Source: Cloacibacterium sp964530915
Lineage (GTDB): Bacteria; Bacteroidota; Bacteroidia; Flavobacteriales; Weeksellaceae
Length of the DNA: 64,000 nucleotides
NCBI GenBank assembly: GCA_964530915.1
Contig: CAZHCK010000002.1
Span: forward strand, 1 to 64,000
Reading direction: 5' to 3'
Positions 1 through 8,087 of the stretch are shown one piece after another. Within the stretch, counting starts at the first letter, position 1; each line of letters begins with the position of its first letter. The translations under genes and the position numbers were made by a program. The notes under the pieces were generated by a model, which was given only the letters and a program-made list of their open reading frames with translations, made no database searches and was not told where the DNA came from.

Positions 1-2
1 TT

Positions 3-62
3 CTTTTGATTGCATATACTCTATTTTTGTGTATAGCTATTTCAGGACAAGACATGGAGTGA
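3..62 (+). CDS. possible 3' end of a gene entering from the left edge
   Basis: Frame 3 of the plus strand is open from the window edge to a TGA at 60-62. It encodes about 19 residues, with a hydrophobic stretch (LLIAYTLFLCIA) followed by ISGQDME. This could be the C-terminal membrane helix of a protein whose body lies outside the window. A second open frame (2-91) also runs in from the edge, so the choice is not secure. The position, convergent to the polysaccharide operon and just before a bidirectional-looking hairpin, fits a gene end. No family can be named. Confidence 0.25.
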   Translation, partial: LLIAYTLFLCIAISGQDME

Positions 63-116
63 TTTGGAAATTTGAAAATGATGAAATTTAAAAATTGATA
101 ATAAGTGATTTTTGGA

Positions 117-143
117 TAAAAAAAGAACCGAAAATTCGGTTCT
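117..143 (-). terminator. Rho-independent terminator closing the left polysaccharide operon
   Basis: A 9-bp perfect stem (AGAACCGAA / TTCGGTTCT, 124-143) with a 2-nt centre is followed on the minus strand by a run of seven T (complement of 117-123). It lies 9 bases past the stop codon of the last gene of the operon. Confidence 0.8.
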
Positions 144-151
144 GGTATTTT

Positions 152-1132
152 TTAGTAAGCTCCTGTTTTTTTGTAAATGTAATATTTGGAGTAAATATAT
201 AGAATGAAAGCAGGCAATATTAAATACAATACGCCTTCCCAAAAATTAAGCCCAAATTTAATGACACAAGCGTTAATCAATAACTGAACGCCTCCATATA
301 AAATAGCAACCAAAAGATGTGACCATTTCATCTGGTTAACCAATAACTGATATAAATGATGACGGTGTGCTTCAAAAATATTTTCCTTCAACTTTAATCT
401 TTGAAGAATGGTTGAAATCACTTCTATTCCATATACTGCAATGAATAATAAGTAAGTAAAATCTTCGGTTTTTACCATTAATAATCCTAATAAAGCTAAA
501 ACCCAAAATGCAATGCTCATGCTTCCAACATCTCCGGCGAAACATTTGGCTCTTTTCCTAAAATTGAAAAATAAAAACACCAAACTTGCCAAAATTGGGT
601 ACATAATAAAATGAACATCGGTGAACGCTATTCCATATTGATTGATGTAATAAAACGTGATTAATATTACCAAGCTGTACACTCCTGTAATTCCATTGAT
701 TCCATCCATAAAATTGTAGGCATTCAGCACTCCGATTACAAACACATAAACCAAAGGAATGAACCAAATGGGTGCAGAGGTGAATAATCCTAAGAAATAA
801 ATCAGCATGGTTACGGCTACAAAATGAAATAATAATCTCAATTTGCTCGATAAATCTAAAATATCATCTAAAAAACTAATGGTAGACAAGGCTAATAATC
901 CCAACCCAAAACTCCAATAATCTTCTGTTAAAAAGTAATCTTTTCTGTACACAGCACTCACCACAAAATACAACAAAAATGCTATGGGAAAAATAATTCC
1001 ACCTCCACGAAGTGTAATCTGCGTATGAGAACTTCTATGATTGGGCTTATCTATAATATTGAACTTGTCTGCTATTCTAAAATAAAGCAGTTCTAAGATC
1101 AACAATATGAGCGTGACGATGATGAATTCCAT
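152..1132 (-). CDS. WecA/WbpL-type polyprenyl-phosphate sugar-1-phosphate transferase
   Basis: This 326-residue polytopic membrane enzyme of the MraY/WecA family should move a HexNAc-1-phosphate from a UDP-sugar onto undecaprenyl phosphate at the inner membrane. Family motifs are visible: DD at residues 89-90, NAYNFMDGINGI at 137-148, GDVGS around 200-204 and the HRHHL loop at 256-260. About ten membrane segments fill the rest. It is the last gene of the operon, 3 bases after the epimerase/reductase gene, a pairing like WbpV-WbpL of Pseudomonas, whose substrate is a 6-deoxy-HexNAc such as QuiNAc or FucNAc. The locus also has a PglC-type initiator, so two first-sugar enzymes coexist. The exact substrate cannot be read from sequence. 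Confidence 0.85.
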   Translation of the reverse strand: MEFIIVTLILLILELLYFRIADKFNIIDKPNHRSSHTQITLRGGGIIFPIAFLLYFVVSAVYRKDYFLTEDYWSFGLGLLALSTISFLDDILDLSSKLRLLFHFVAVTMLIYFLGLFTSAPIWFIPLVYVFVIGVLNAYNFMDGINGITGVYSLVILITFYYINQYGIAFTDVHFIMYPILASLVFLFFNFRKRAKCFAGDVGSMSIAFWVLALLGLLMVKTEDFTYLLFIAVYGIEVISTILQRLKLKENIFEAHRHHLYQLLVNQMKWSHLLVAILYGGVQLLINACVIKFGLNFWEGVLYLILPAFILYIYSKYYIYKKTGAY

Positions 1133-1135
1133 AAA

Positions 1136-2038
1136 TTATTTAAAACTTTTAATCGTTTCCAGCAAACATTCTTCTGCCGAAAAAGGAAGCCTATTAATTT
1201 CTAATGCTTGTTTAATCTTATTATTTGACACAATTCTTGAAGAGGTAATTTTTTTTAGAGTAAGAGAATTAACAGGTAACTTTAGTTTATCTCCAATCTT
1301 TGCAACTGTATTAAATACAAATTTAGGAATATTAAGTATAAAAATTTTCTTTTTAGAATTTTCTTTTATTAACTGAACAATTCTCAAGGTTGAAAGTGGT
1401 TCATCGTCATTTACATTATAAATGCCACTTTCAATCGTTTCATTTTTTTTAATTAATTGCTTGATATAAAAATAAAGATTATCCATACCTAGAAAACTTC
1501 TTGCATTATCTACACTTCCAAAAGGATAAGGTATTCCTTTGCTTAAAAAATTATATAAACTATAGATAGTACCTTTATCATTAGGCCCATGAATTCTCGC
1601 AGGTCTTAGAATCACAATTTTTTTATCTTTAAGCTCATTCACTTTTTCTAAAAGAAAGACCTCAGCCATTCTTTTAGTAATTCCGTAATTGGATTTAGGA
1701 TTGCAAAGAGTATCTTCATCCATATGTCCATTAAATTCTTCTTCTTCTACCGCAGAAATACTACTAAAATGTATAAGAAGTTTTGCATTAGAATTAATAA
1801 AGGCCTCATATAATTTTTTTACTACTTGCACATTGGCTTTTTCATATTCATTATACGACCACTCTTTAATATCAGGTGTCTTACCAATACAATTAATAAC
1901 TACATCAACTTGTTGGTCTATATTTACCGTTTCTGCTCTAAAATTATTGGTTTCAACCCAGTAATCTTTTTTTAATTCATGAAGCAGTAAATTCCCCAAA
2001 TATCCTGTACTACCAGCTATTAGAATCTTTTTTTTCAT
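1136..2038 (-). CDS. NAD(P)-dependent sugar epimerase/4-ketoreductase (WbpV-like)
   Basis: A 300-residue extended SDR protein. The Rossmann glycine motif GSTGYLG lies at 9-15, the catalytic Ser region HFSSIS at 90-95 and the YxxxK pair at Y118/K122. WbpV-type enzymes reduce the 4-keto group of UDP-2-acetamido-2,6-dideoxy-hexulose to give UDP-QuiNAc or UDP-FucNAc. The 4-keto precursor could come from the PglF/WbpM-like dehydratase at 22238-24160. Placement directly before a WecA/WbpL-type transferase supports this. The ATG at 2036-2038 is the natural start, 13 bases after the upstream glycosyltransferase. A simple GalE-like 4-epimerase is the alternative, but the protein is shorter than GalE and the context favours a reductase. 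Confidence 0.75.
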   Translation of the reverse strand: MKKKILIAGSTGYLGNLLLHELKKDYWVETNNFRAETVNIDQQVDVVINCIGKTPDIKEWSYNEYEKANVQVVKKLYEAFINSNAKLLIHFSSISAVEEEEFNGHMDEDTLCNPKSNYGITKRMAEVFLLEKVNELKDKKIVILRPARIHGPNDKGTIYSLYNFLSKGIPYPFGSVDNARSFLGMDNLYFYIKQLIKKNETIESGIYNVNDDEPLSTLRIVQLIKENSKKKIFILNIPKFVFNTVAKIGDKLKLPVNSLTLKKITSSRIVSNNKIKQALEINRLPFSAEECLLETIKSFK

Positions 2039-2051
2039 TAATGTAATTATT

Positions 2052-3248
2052 TTATATGATTCCTGTATATTTATCTAAAATCTTATTTTCAGAAAAAACA
2101 TTTACCACTACTTCTCTGTTTCTAGCAGTAAAATCTTTTAGTCTGTTTTTAAACTCAATCCAATCTAAAGAATTAAAAAAGTTTATTAATTTTTCTTTAT
2201 CATTATTTTCGAAACAAAAACCTAATTTATATTCATTAACCATTATAAAAATTTCTGAGTTTTTATCACCTATATATAAAATAGGCTTACCAGCGGCTAA
2301 AATATTATAAGATTTTGAAGGAACACCTAAACCAAGCATTCCGTTTGCCAAAGTAACAATTCCCACATCACAAGAATTAAGAATCTCATTTTGTTTTTCT
2401 CTGGCAAATGGTGGTTTAAATACAATATTCGTTAATTTTTTATCTTCAACTAAACGTTGCATTTTTGATTTCATTTTTCCAGAACCTACAAATTCAAAAA
2501 GAAGATTTTCATTACGAACTTCAGAAATAACAGCCAGTAGATTATCTAAGCCTTGTATAGCACCAAGATTCCCAGCAAATTGAAATATAATTTTATCTTG
2601 AGAGCAGTTATCCAAAGGTAAAATAGTATCTATATCTGCCCAGTTTTCAATAACTTCTATTCTCGGTAAAGGAGAAAAATTTTTTAATTTATTTTCAAAT
2701 AAAGATTTCATATCTCTTCCTAAAACAATTATATTATTATAATTAGAATAAGAAACATCAAATATCTTTTTAAGAATTTTATAAAAAAAAGAATCTTTAG
2801 AAGATATAAAGCCTCCAGAAATCGTATTCTCAGGGAATACATCATGTACTAAAATGGTAGTCTCTATCTTCTTAAATCTTTTAATTAAACTTACCAAGAC
2901 TAAAAAAGGTGCAGGATTGGTAACAATAAAAACTTTATCATTCTTCTTTACTGAAAAAATAAGTTTCAAAAAAAACGAAATAGAAAGGGTTAAAAACCGA
3001 AAAATTCTAGATAACGTATTGTCTTTATTACCCTTAAAACTTTTTACTCTAGAAATTTTAATTGAGGAATCTACACTGAAATAAGTTGTCTTTTCATTTT
3101 TTCCGTATACTGGTTCTCCACAGACAACTTCTACATTATATTTTCGCGAAAGTCTATTGGCAATTTTTGTTAAAATATATGAAGTAGAAGTCTCTTCTGG
3201 ATAAAAAAGTTCAGTAAAAATCCACAATTTAATTTTCTTATTTTCCAA
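2052..3248 (-). CDS. wbuB: GT4 glycosyltransferase, WbuB-like (probable L-FucNAc transferase)
   Basis: A 398-residue GT-B enzyme. The N-terminal acceptor half begins KLWIFTELFYPEETSTS. The C-terminal half carries FAGNLGAIQGLDNL and GVPSKSYNILAAGKP, which resemble WbuB/WbvB enzymes that add L-FucNAc to a lipid-linked amino sugar. The complete UDP-L-FucNAc pathway in the same operon supports that donor (inference). The only usable start is a TTG at 3246-3248, which overlaps the deacetylase stop by 11 bases and implies translational coupling. Acceptor is unknown; the neighbouring WecA/WbpL-type initiator suggests an undecaprenyl-PP-linked 6-deoxy-HexNAc. Confidence 0.75.
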   Translation of the reverse strand: MENKKIKLWIFTELFYPEETSTSYILTKIANRLSRKYNVEVVCGEPVYGKNEKTTYFSVDSSIKISRVKSFKGNKDNTLSRIFRFLTLSISFFLKLIFSVKKNDKVFIVTNPAPFLVLVSLIKRFKKIETTILVHDVFPENTISGGFISSKDSFFYKILKKIFDVSYSNYNNIIVLGRDMKSLFENKLKNFSPLPRIEVIENWADIDTILPLDNCSQDKIIFQFAGNLGAIQGLDNLLAVISEVRNENLLFEFVGSGKMKSKMQRLVEDKKLTNIVFKPPFAREKQNEILNSCDVGIVTLANGMLGLGVPSKSYNILAAGKPILYIGDKNSEIFIMVNEYKLGFCFENNDKEKLINFFNSLDWIEFKNRLKDFTARNREVVVNVFSENKILDKYTGII

Positions 3249-4092
3249 TCTTATTTATATTGATAATTTCATTAAAAGTCACAAAATGATAATCATTTTT
3301 TTTCAAAAGTTCGATCAATTTTTCCATCTTAACAGAAACCGACTTTCTACCTAACCTAAACCTTAATTTTGTTTTAAAATCTGTCCCAACAGGTTCTTTA
3401 ATATCATAATTTTCAGAAAACTCGAAGGGGTGAATGTAAAAGAAATAATTTCCATTTTGCTTAAAATATTTTTTAAGTAAAATTTTGGTTAATCTCCAAG
3501 GAAAAATTCGGAGATATCCTCCTCCCGAAATAGGAATATTTTTCCCAAAGATGTTTACTGTACTGGCTTCGAACTCTTTGAAACCATTTTTTTCGTAAAT
3601 ATCACTGGTAATATTTTTAAAATCTGACAAATCTATTCGCCCATATAAATCATGGGCATCAAATTTGATTTTGCTAGAATCATAAACAAAGCCCATTTCT
3701 TCGAGAATATTCAATCTTTCTCTATCCAAACTAAAACATGGTGCTCTGTAACCTTGTGGTTTTATGTTTAACTCTCTCTCTATGACTGATAACCCTTTTA
3801 TAGTATCTTCTTTAAATTCTTCTAGAGACATACTCATAGGTCTTTTATGGCTGTATGAATGCAATGCTATTTCATGCCCTCTGCTGATTATTCTAGACAG
3901 TTGGTCTTTATACTTTTCAACCAATTCACCAACAACGAAAAATGTAGATTTTATTTGATATTTCTCTAATATATCTAAATAAATATCTAAACCATCCATC
4001 GTAGATTGAGTGGCATCACATTCTTCTTTATCAAAATAATCTAGATGATACCAATCTTCTACATCCATTCCTAAAACAGCAAATTTTTTCAT
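3238..4092 (-). CDS. NodB-family polysaccharide deacetylase (DUF3473-like tail)
   Basis: A 284-residue carbohydrate esterase 4 (NodB) protein. Motif 1 is MDVED (D10, D13), motif 2 is HSYSH at 78-82 (metal-binding histidines), and motif 3 is GYRAP at 114-118. A GGGYLRIFPW segment and a YIHPFEF segment near the C-terminus resemble the DUF3473 tail of exosortase- and exopolysaccharide-associated deacetylases. It has no signal peptide, so it probably acts in the cytoplasm or on a lipid-linked sugar. Its ATG overlaps the formyltransferase stop (ATGA, 4089-4092) and its own stop overlaps the WbuB-like start, so the three genes look coupled. The NodB family includes the deformylase ArnD, so deformylation rather than deacetylation is possible here. 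Confidence 0.8.
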   Translation of the reverse strand: MKKFAVLGMDVEDWYHLDYFDKEECDATQSTMDGLDIYLDILEKYQIKSTFFVVGELVEKYKDQLSRIISRGHEIALHSYSHKRPMSMSLEEFKEDTIKGLSVIERELNIKPQGYRAPCFSLDRERLNILEEMGFVYDSSKIKFDAHDLYGRIDLSDFKNITSDIYEKNGFKEFEASTVNIFGKNIPISGGGYLRIFPWRLTKILLKKYFKQNGNYFFYIHPFEFSENYDIKEPVGTDFKTKLRFRLGRKSVSVKMEKLIELLKKNDYHFVTFNEIININKIGK

Positions 4093-4871
4093 ATTAACCT
4101 CCCTCCTTTTTTTCTAAAATCTTTAAAATTTTCTACTGTTGGCCAAGAATAATATTTATCATGATCTACTTTATTATCTATAACCTCTAAAGTATTATTA
4201 TGTATATTGCTTAATACCTCACACATTACATTCCCTCCAATTTCTTTGGTTTTTTTTATTAATGTAAACATTGTTTCATTAGGAGAAATGGGCACTATTT
4301 TTTGTCCTAAAATTTTACCATTATCAATTTTAGAGTCCATATAATGTACTGTTACCCCAGTGTTTTTTTCGCCATTATATAAAGTCCAAAAACTTGGCAT
4401 TACCCCTGCATAACTAGGCAAATGTGAGCAATGTAAATTAATACATCCATGTTTGGGAATACTAAGAAGTTCTCTTCTGAAGATAAGTGGTGCCGAATAG
4501 GAAACTACTAAATCTGGTGATAAAGCTCTTAGTTCATCTAAAAAATTTTGATCATTAGGATTATTAATCTCCTGATATTGAATTTTATTTTTCACTGAAA
4601 CAGACTTCAAACTTCTTGATAAAATAGGAAGTTTATAGCCTGTAAAACTGTCTAAAATATCTAAAATTTTGTTGTATACAACAGAAAAACCCATTTTAGC
4701 AGACTGCAATAACCCAAAACCTTTAATAAACAGATCTTTCTTATTCACTAAACTTTGACTCGAATTAATATTTATTACTCTAACAACTTCAGCAAAGTCA
4801 AGTTCCAAAATCTTCTTAATGTTTTTAGGTACTGCAAAAGAATCTTCTTGTGTAATAATCACTATTTTCAT
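4089..4871 (-). CDS. formyltransferase, probably sugar N-formyltransferase
   Basis: A 260-residue protein of the methionyl-tRNA formyltransferase fold, which uses 10-formyltetrahydrofolate. The catalytic triad is visible: N145 and H147 in INLHCSHLP (144-152), and D183 in KIDNGKIL. It lacks the C-terminal tRNA-binding extension of true Fmt (about 310 residues) and sits among sugar genes, so an amino sugar is the likely substrate, as for the Qui4N/Fuc4N N-formyltransferases of O-antigen loci. A 4-amino sugar could come from the PglE-like aminotransferase in this operon (inference). It is coupled by ATGA to the downstream deacetylase gene. The first 100 residues are divergent from the usual fold, so a bespoke substrate is possible. 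Confidence 0.8.
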   Translation of the reverse strand: MKIVIITQEDSFAVPKNIKKILELDFAEVVRVININSSQSLVNKKDLFIKGFGLLQSAKMGFSVVYNKILDILDSFTGYKLPILSRSLKSVSVKNKIQYQEINNPNDQNFLDELRALSPDLVVSYSAPLIFRRELLSIPKHGCINLHCSHLPSYAGVMPSFWTLYNGEKNTGVTVHYMDSKIDNGKILGQKIVPISPNETMFTLIKKTKEIGGNVMCEVLSNIHNNTLEVIDNKVDHDKYYSWPTVENFKDFRKKGGRLI

Positions 4872-4874
4872 ATT

Positions 4875-6053
4875 CTATTTTTTACTCCACACTACTCTAT
4901 TTACATAATCGGTATAGCTCAAGATGATTCTCACCATTTTTTCAGAAACATTCGGCATCGAATAGTCTGCTACTTTGCGGAAATTTCTCTGGTCTCCTAA
5001 TTTTTGTGTCTTTAGCTGCTCCAAACCTTGCATGATTCTTTCTGGCGAAAGTCCTACCATCATTACGCTGGCTTCTTCCATAGCTTCTGGTCTTTCGTGC
5101 GCTTCTCTGATATTTAACGCTCTGAAATTTAGAATGGAAGATTCCTCAGAAATCGTTCCTGAATCTGATAATACGGCATAACTTCTCATTTGTAATGCAT
5201 TATAATCATGGAATCCTAGCGGTTTTAAAAACTGAATTTCTGGTCTTACTGAAATTTGTTTTTTGTCTATCATATTTCTGGTTCTCGGGTGTGTAGAAAC
5301 AATGATGGGATAGCCAAATTTTTCGGCAATGGCATTCAGACTGTCTATTAAACCCTTAAAATTCTTTTCAGAATTGATGTTTTCTTCACGGTGAGAAGAC
5401 ACCACGAAATATTTTCCTTCTTCTAGATTTAATCTTGACAACACATCAGATTTTTCAATTTCTGGAAGGTAATGATTCAGCACTTCAAACATTGGCGAAC
5501 CTGTTTTGATGATTCTATCTGCTGGAAGTCCTTCTCTTAGCAAGTATTCTCTTGCAATATCAGAATAAGTAAGGTTAATATCTGCGGTGTGGTCTACAAT
5601 TTTACGATTGGTTTCTTCTGGTACTCTTTGGTCAAAACAACGGTTTCCTGCTTCCATATGGAAAATAGGAATCTGACGTTTCTTGGCAGGAATGGCACAC
5701 AAACAAGAATTCGTATCTCCTAATACCAAGAAAGCATCTGGCTGAATTTGTTCCAGAAGTGGATCAATTTTAATCAAAATATTTCCTACGGTTTCTGTCG
5801 CTGTTTTTCCTGCAGCTTCTAAGAAATAATCTGGCTTACGAAGTCCTAAATCTTCAAAGAAAATCTGATTGAGTTCGTAATCATAGTTTTGTCCGGTGTG
5901 GACTATGGTGTGTTCTATTGCGTCTGATTGGTCTAATGCTTTAAGAACCATAGATAATCTGATGATTTCTGGTCTGGTTCCTACCACGGTCATTACTTTT
6001 AATCTAGTGATTTGTGATTTGTTATTCGTTACTGGTTTTATATTATCTATCAT
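4875..6053 (-). CDS. fnlC: UDP-L-FucNAc-pathway 2-epimerase (FnlC/WbjD/CapG)
   Basis: A 392-residue non-hydrolysing UDP-HexNAc 2-epimerase of the WecB superfamily. Visible motifs are VVGTRPE near residue 23, HTGQNYD, and HMEAGNRCFDQRVPEETNR. The GNRCFDxRVPEE form is typical of FnlC/WbjD rather than WecB (which has HVEAGLRT). It should convert the C-2 epimer made by FnlB into UDP-L-FucNAc. The ATG at 6051-6053 overlaps the stop of the upstream four-helix-bundle gene (ATGA), which fixes this start although the first 17 residues look like an added leader before LKVMTVVGTRPE. The three pathway enzymes fnlA, fnlB and fnlC all lie in this operon. Confidence 0.9.
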   Translation of the reverse strand: MIDNIKPVTNNKSQITRLKVMTVVGTRPEIIRLSMVLKALDQSDAIEHTIVHTGQNYDYELNQIFFEDLGLRKPDYFLEAAGKTATETVGNILIKIDPLLEQIQPDAFLVLGDTNSCLCAIPAKKRQIPIFHMEAGNRCFDQRVPEETNRKIVDHTADINLTYSDIAREYLLREGLPADRIIKTGSPMFEVLNHYLPEIEKSDVLSRLNLEEGKYFVVSSHREENINSEKNFKGLIDSLNAIAEKFGYPIIVSTHPRTRNMIDKKQISVRPEIQFLKPLGFHDYNALQMRSYAVLSDSGTISEESSILNFRALNIREAHERPEAMEEASVMMVGLSPERIMQGLEQLKTQKLGDQRNFRKVADYSMPNVSEKMVRIILSYTDYVNRVVWSKK

Positions 6054-6406
6054 TTTGTTTTTAAATATTTTATTAGTCCGTTTAATAGTTTTCCTACTGT
6101 TTCAATTTTTATATTAATTTCATTGTATTGGTCTTCTGTAAGGTATTCCAATTTTTTGGCAATCAATAATTGAGTATCTAGTTCTTGTTGACTTCCTAAA
6201 GAAATATACAAAAATTGTATAAATTCTTTATTAGAATTCCTTGCCGCTCCTTCCGCTATATTACTTGGTATAGAAACCACCGCTCTCCTTAACTGATTGG
6301 TTAAGCCAAAGACTTCTTCCTTAGGAAAAGTGCTTGTTAATTGATAAATTAAAACTACTAAATCTACACTTAATTTCCAAGCATCTAAATCTTTGTGAGT
6401 TCTCAT
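6050..6406 (-). CDS. four helix bundle protein (S23/IVS family)
   Basis: A 118-residue helical protein of the family named after ORFs inside 23S rRNA intervening sequences. Characteristic segments are HKDLDAWKLSVDLV near the start, FGLTNQLRRAVVSIPSNIAEG around 34-54 and IQFLYISLGSQQELDTQL around 64-81. The function of the family is unknown. It lies between fnlB and fnlC and its stop overlaps the fnlC start (ATGA), so it is translationally coupled to a sugar gene. Such genes are often scattered through flavobacterial polysaccharide loci, but no enzymatic role is established. It may be a passenger or a regulatory adaptor; I cannot say which. Confidence 0.85.
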   Translation of the reverse strand: MRTHKDLDAWKLSVDLVVLIYQLTSTFPKEEVFGLTNQLRRAVVSIPSNIAEGAARNSNKEFIQFLYISLGSQQELDTQLLIAKKLEYLTEDQYNEINIKIETVGKLLNGLIKYLKTK

Positions 6407-6432
6407 AATTTAACTAATAACCAATTACTCAT

Positions 6433-7551
6433 TTATACTTCTACGAAATAAGTATCTGGATTTTCTGGGTTATACGGCTCGTTGATCCAAAACATGGTAT
6501 ACAGTTCTTGGTCTCCTATGTTTTTGATATTATGAGTGTACCAAATCGGCATGTCTACATAAGCTGGTTCTGAACCATCTAAATAAAAATCAAGCACTTG
6601 GTCTGAATCTATTTTCCTCAATTGAATTAAAGCTTTTCCTTTAATCACCGCAAATCTTTCGATTTTTCTGGTATGGAAATGATTTCCTCTGGTAATTCCT
6701 GGAACAGTGGTAGAAAAAGAGCACTGTCCTCCAATTCCTAATCTTATTAATTCTACAAACGCTCCTCTATGGTCCGTATGCTGAGTAAACTTCACCGGGA
6801 AATGATTTTCTAGATCAATGTACGTTCTGTAAGTATTGAATAAGTGATAATCAAAAGCCGTTTTCAGTTCTGGAATTTCGCCGTTTTCTAGATATAAACT
6901 TTTATAATTTTCTAATTTGGCTAAGACTTCTGTTACTTTATGGGTAGAAGTATAAGGAACGTGGTAGATTTCTTCTGAAACGCCCGCTTCTATTTTATTG
7001 ATGATTTCTTGCACCAATTCGCCTACATAAATTAAATTCACCTCACCGTCTTGTTGAATTTCCGGTGTTTCTCCATGGGTTAATTTGTGACAAAAAGTAG
7101 CGATGAAAGAATTATAATTGGGTGCACCAAACGGTCCAAAAACATTTGGAATCACTAAACCTGTGAACGCTCCTCCTTTATTTTTTGCCCAATTGCTTAA
7201 TAATTCACGCCCTTCTTTTTTCGATTTTCCGTAGAGGTTATCTTTTTCTTCCTGTGAAGATGATGAGAATAACACATGCGCCTTGGAATTGGTTTTTTCT
7301 AAAGCAGAAATGAGTTCTTTCACCAAATTTACATTGGTTTCATAAATCACTTCTGGATCAGGATGGCGATTCATAGCAGCTAGATGGACAATTACATCAC
7401 ATTGCGCCACGAAATTTTCTAATTTTTCTGGATTTTGAAAAAAAGATTTATCATAGGGAACCCTCTCATATTTTTCAGGTTGTAGCCCTAATGTATTGTA
7501 AAGATGTGAACCTACGAAACCTTCTTGACCTGTAATTCCTATTTTTTTCAC
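6433..7551 (-). CDS. fnlB: UDP-L-FucNAc-pathway bifunctional reductase (FnlB/CapF/WbjC)
   Basis: A 372-residue two-domain protein. Residues 1-240 are an SDR reductase with GITGQEGFVG near the N-terminus and YxxxK at Y107/K111. Residues 250-372 are a cupin with the likely metal ligands H291, H293 and E298 in GNHFHTRKIERF. This architecture is diagnostic of CapF/WbjC, in which the cupin epimerises C-3 and the SDR reduces the 4-keto group of the FnlA product, giving the substrate of FnlC. The start is a GTG (7549-7551), with no ATG nearby; the gap to the upstream cupin gene is 10 bases. The length matches the family. Confidence 0.92.
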   Translation of the reverse strand: MKKIGITGQEGFVGSHLYNTLGLQPEKYERVPYDKSFFQNPEKLENFVAQCDVIVHLAAMNRHPDPEVIYETNVNLVKELISALEKTNSKAHVLFSSSSQEEKDNLYGKSKKEGRELLSNWAKNKGGAFTGLVIPNVFGPFGAPNYNSFIATFCHKLTHGETPEIQQDGEVNLIYVGELVQEIINKIEAGVSEEIYHVPYTSTHKVTEVLAKLENYKSLYLENGEIPELKTAFDYHLFNTYRTYIDLENHFPVKFTQHTDHRGAFVELIRLGIGGQCSFSTTVPGITRGNHFHTRKIERFAVIKGKALIQLRKIDSDQVLDFYLDGSEPAYVDMPIWYTHNIKNIGDQELYTMFWINEPYNPENPDTYFVEV

Positions 7552-7561
7552 TTGAATGTTT

Positions 7562-7978
7562 TTAAAAATTAAAAGTTTCTAAGGGAAACTTATATTCATC
7601 TGCTATTTCTTTTAATTTATAATCAGCCAAAACCAATAACTGAGCATTATCCTGAAGCGCTTTGATATGAGACAAAAATCCTGATGGAATATGCAGCACA
7701 TCTAATGTTCCACTTTCTAAAATAAAGGTGTGTTTCTGCACAATCTCTGTTGGATTTTCCCAATCATTTGGTGTAATCAAAGTAATTTGAAAAGAACCAT
7801 TAATCGCTGAGAACCATCTTTGCTCTATTTTATGACCTTGCCAAGCTCTTTCTACGGAGAGGTCTTTATTTTCTATCAAATACATTCTTTTGATGGATGA
7901 CGCATCAAAATCATTATTGTAACGCAGTGTTCCTCTGTGGTCTTGGAATAAATTTCCTTTTAGAATAGATGGGTTCAC
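7562..7978 (-). CDS. WxcM/QdtA-like cupin, sugar-nucleotide associated
   Basis: A 138-residue single-domain cupin. The N-terminal segment FQDHRGTLRY and the core HKIEQRWFSAINGSFQI resemble WxcM-like 3,4-ketoisomerases and RmlC-like proteins. It lies between fnlA and fnlB and starts with GTG (7976-7978), as fnlB does; a TAA lies in frame just upstream, so no longer start exists. A role in isomerising the 4-keto intermediate is plausible, but fnlB already carries an epimerase cupin, so its substrate is unclear. The 109-base spacer upstream holds no TAnnTTTG box and no clear terminator; it contains a weak CGCA..TGCG dyad around 8021-8034. Confidence 0.75.
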   Translation of the reverse strand: MNPSILKGNLFQDHRGTLRYNNDFDASSIKRMYLIENKDLSVERAWQGHKIEQRWFSAINGSFQITLITPNDWENPTEIVQKHTFILESGTLDVLHIPSGFLSHIKALQDNAQLLVLADYKLKEIADEYKFPLETFNF

Positions 7979-8087
7979 TTGACTTTTTTAATTTATATTG
8001 TTATGACCTTTTATCATTCGCAGATATTTGCGGCTTTATTAAGCACATGATTTAATCATTTTTACTCAGTTTTAACTTTGGATTGGT

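Noticed and set aside
42..242. Minus-strand frame of 66 codons at the left edge
   Set aside because: It overlaps the terminator and the 3' end of the WecA/WbpL-type gene, has no motif and crosses the hairpin.
4089..4871. Housekeeping methionyl-tRNA formyltransferase
   Set aside because: The protein is about 50 residues too short, lacks the C-terminal tRNA-binding domain and lies among sugar genes.
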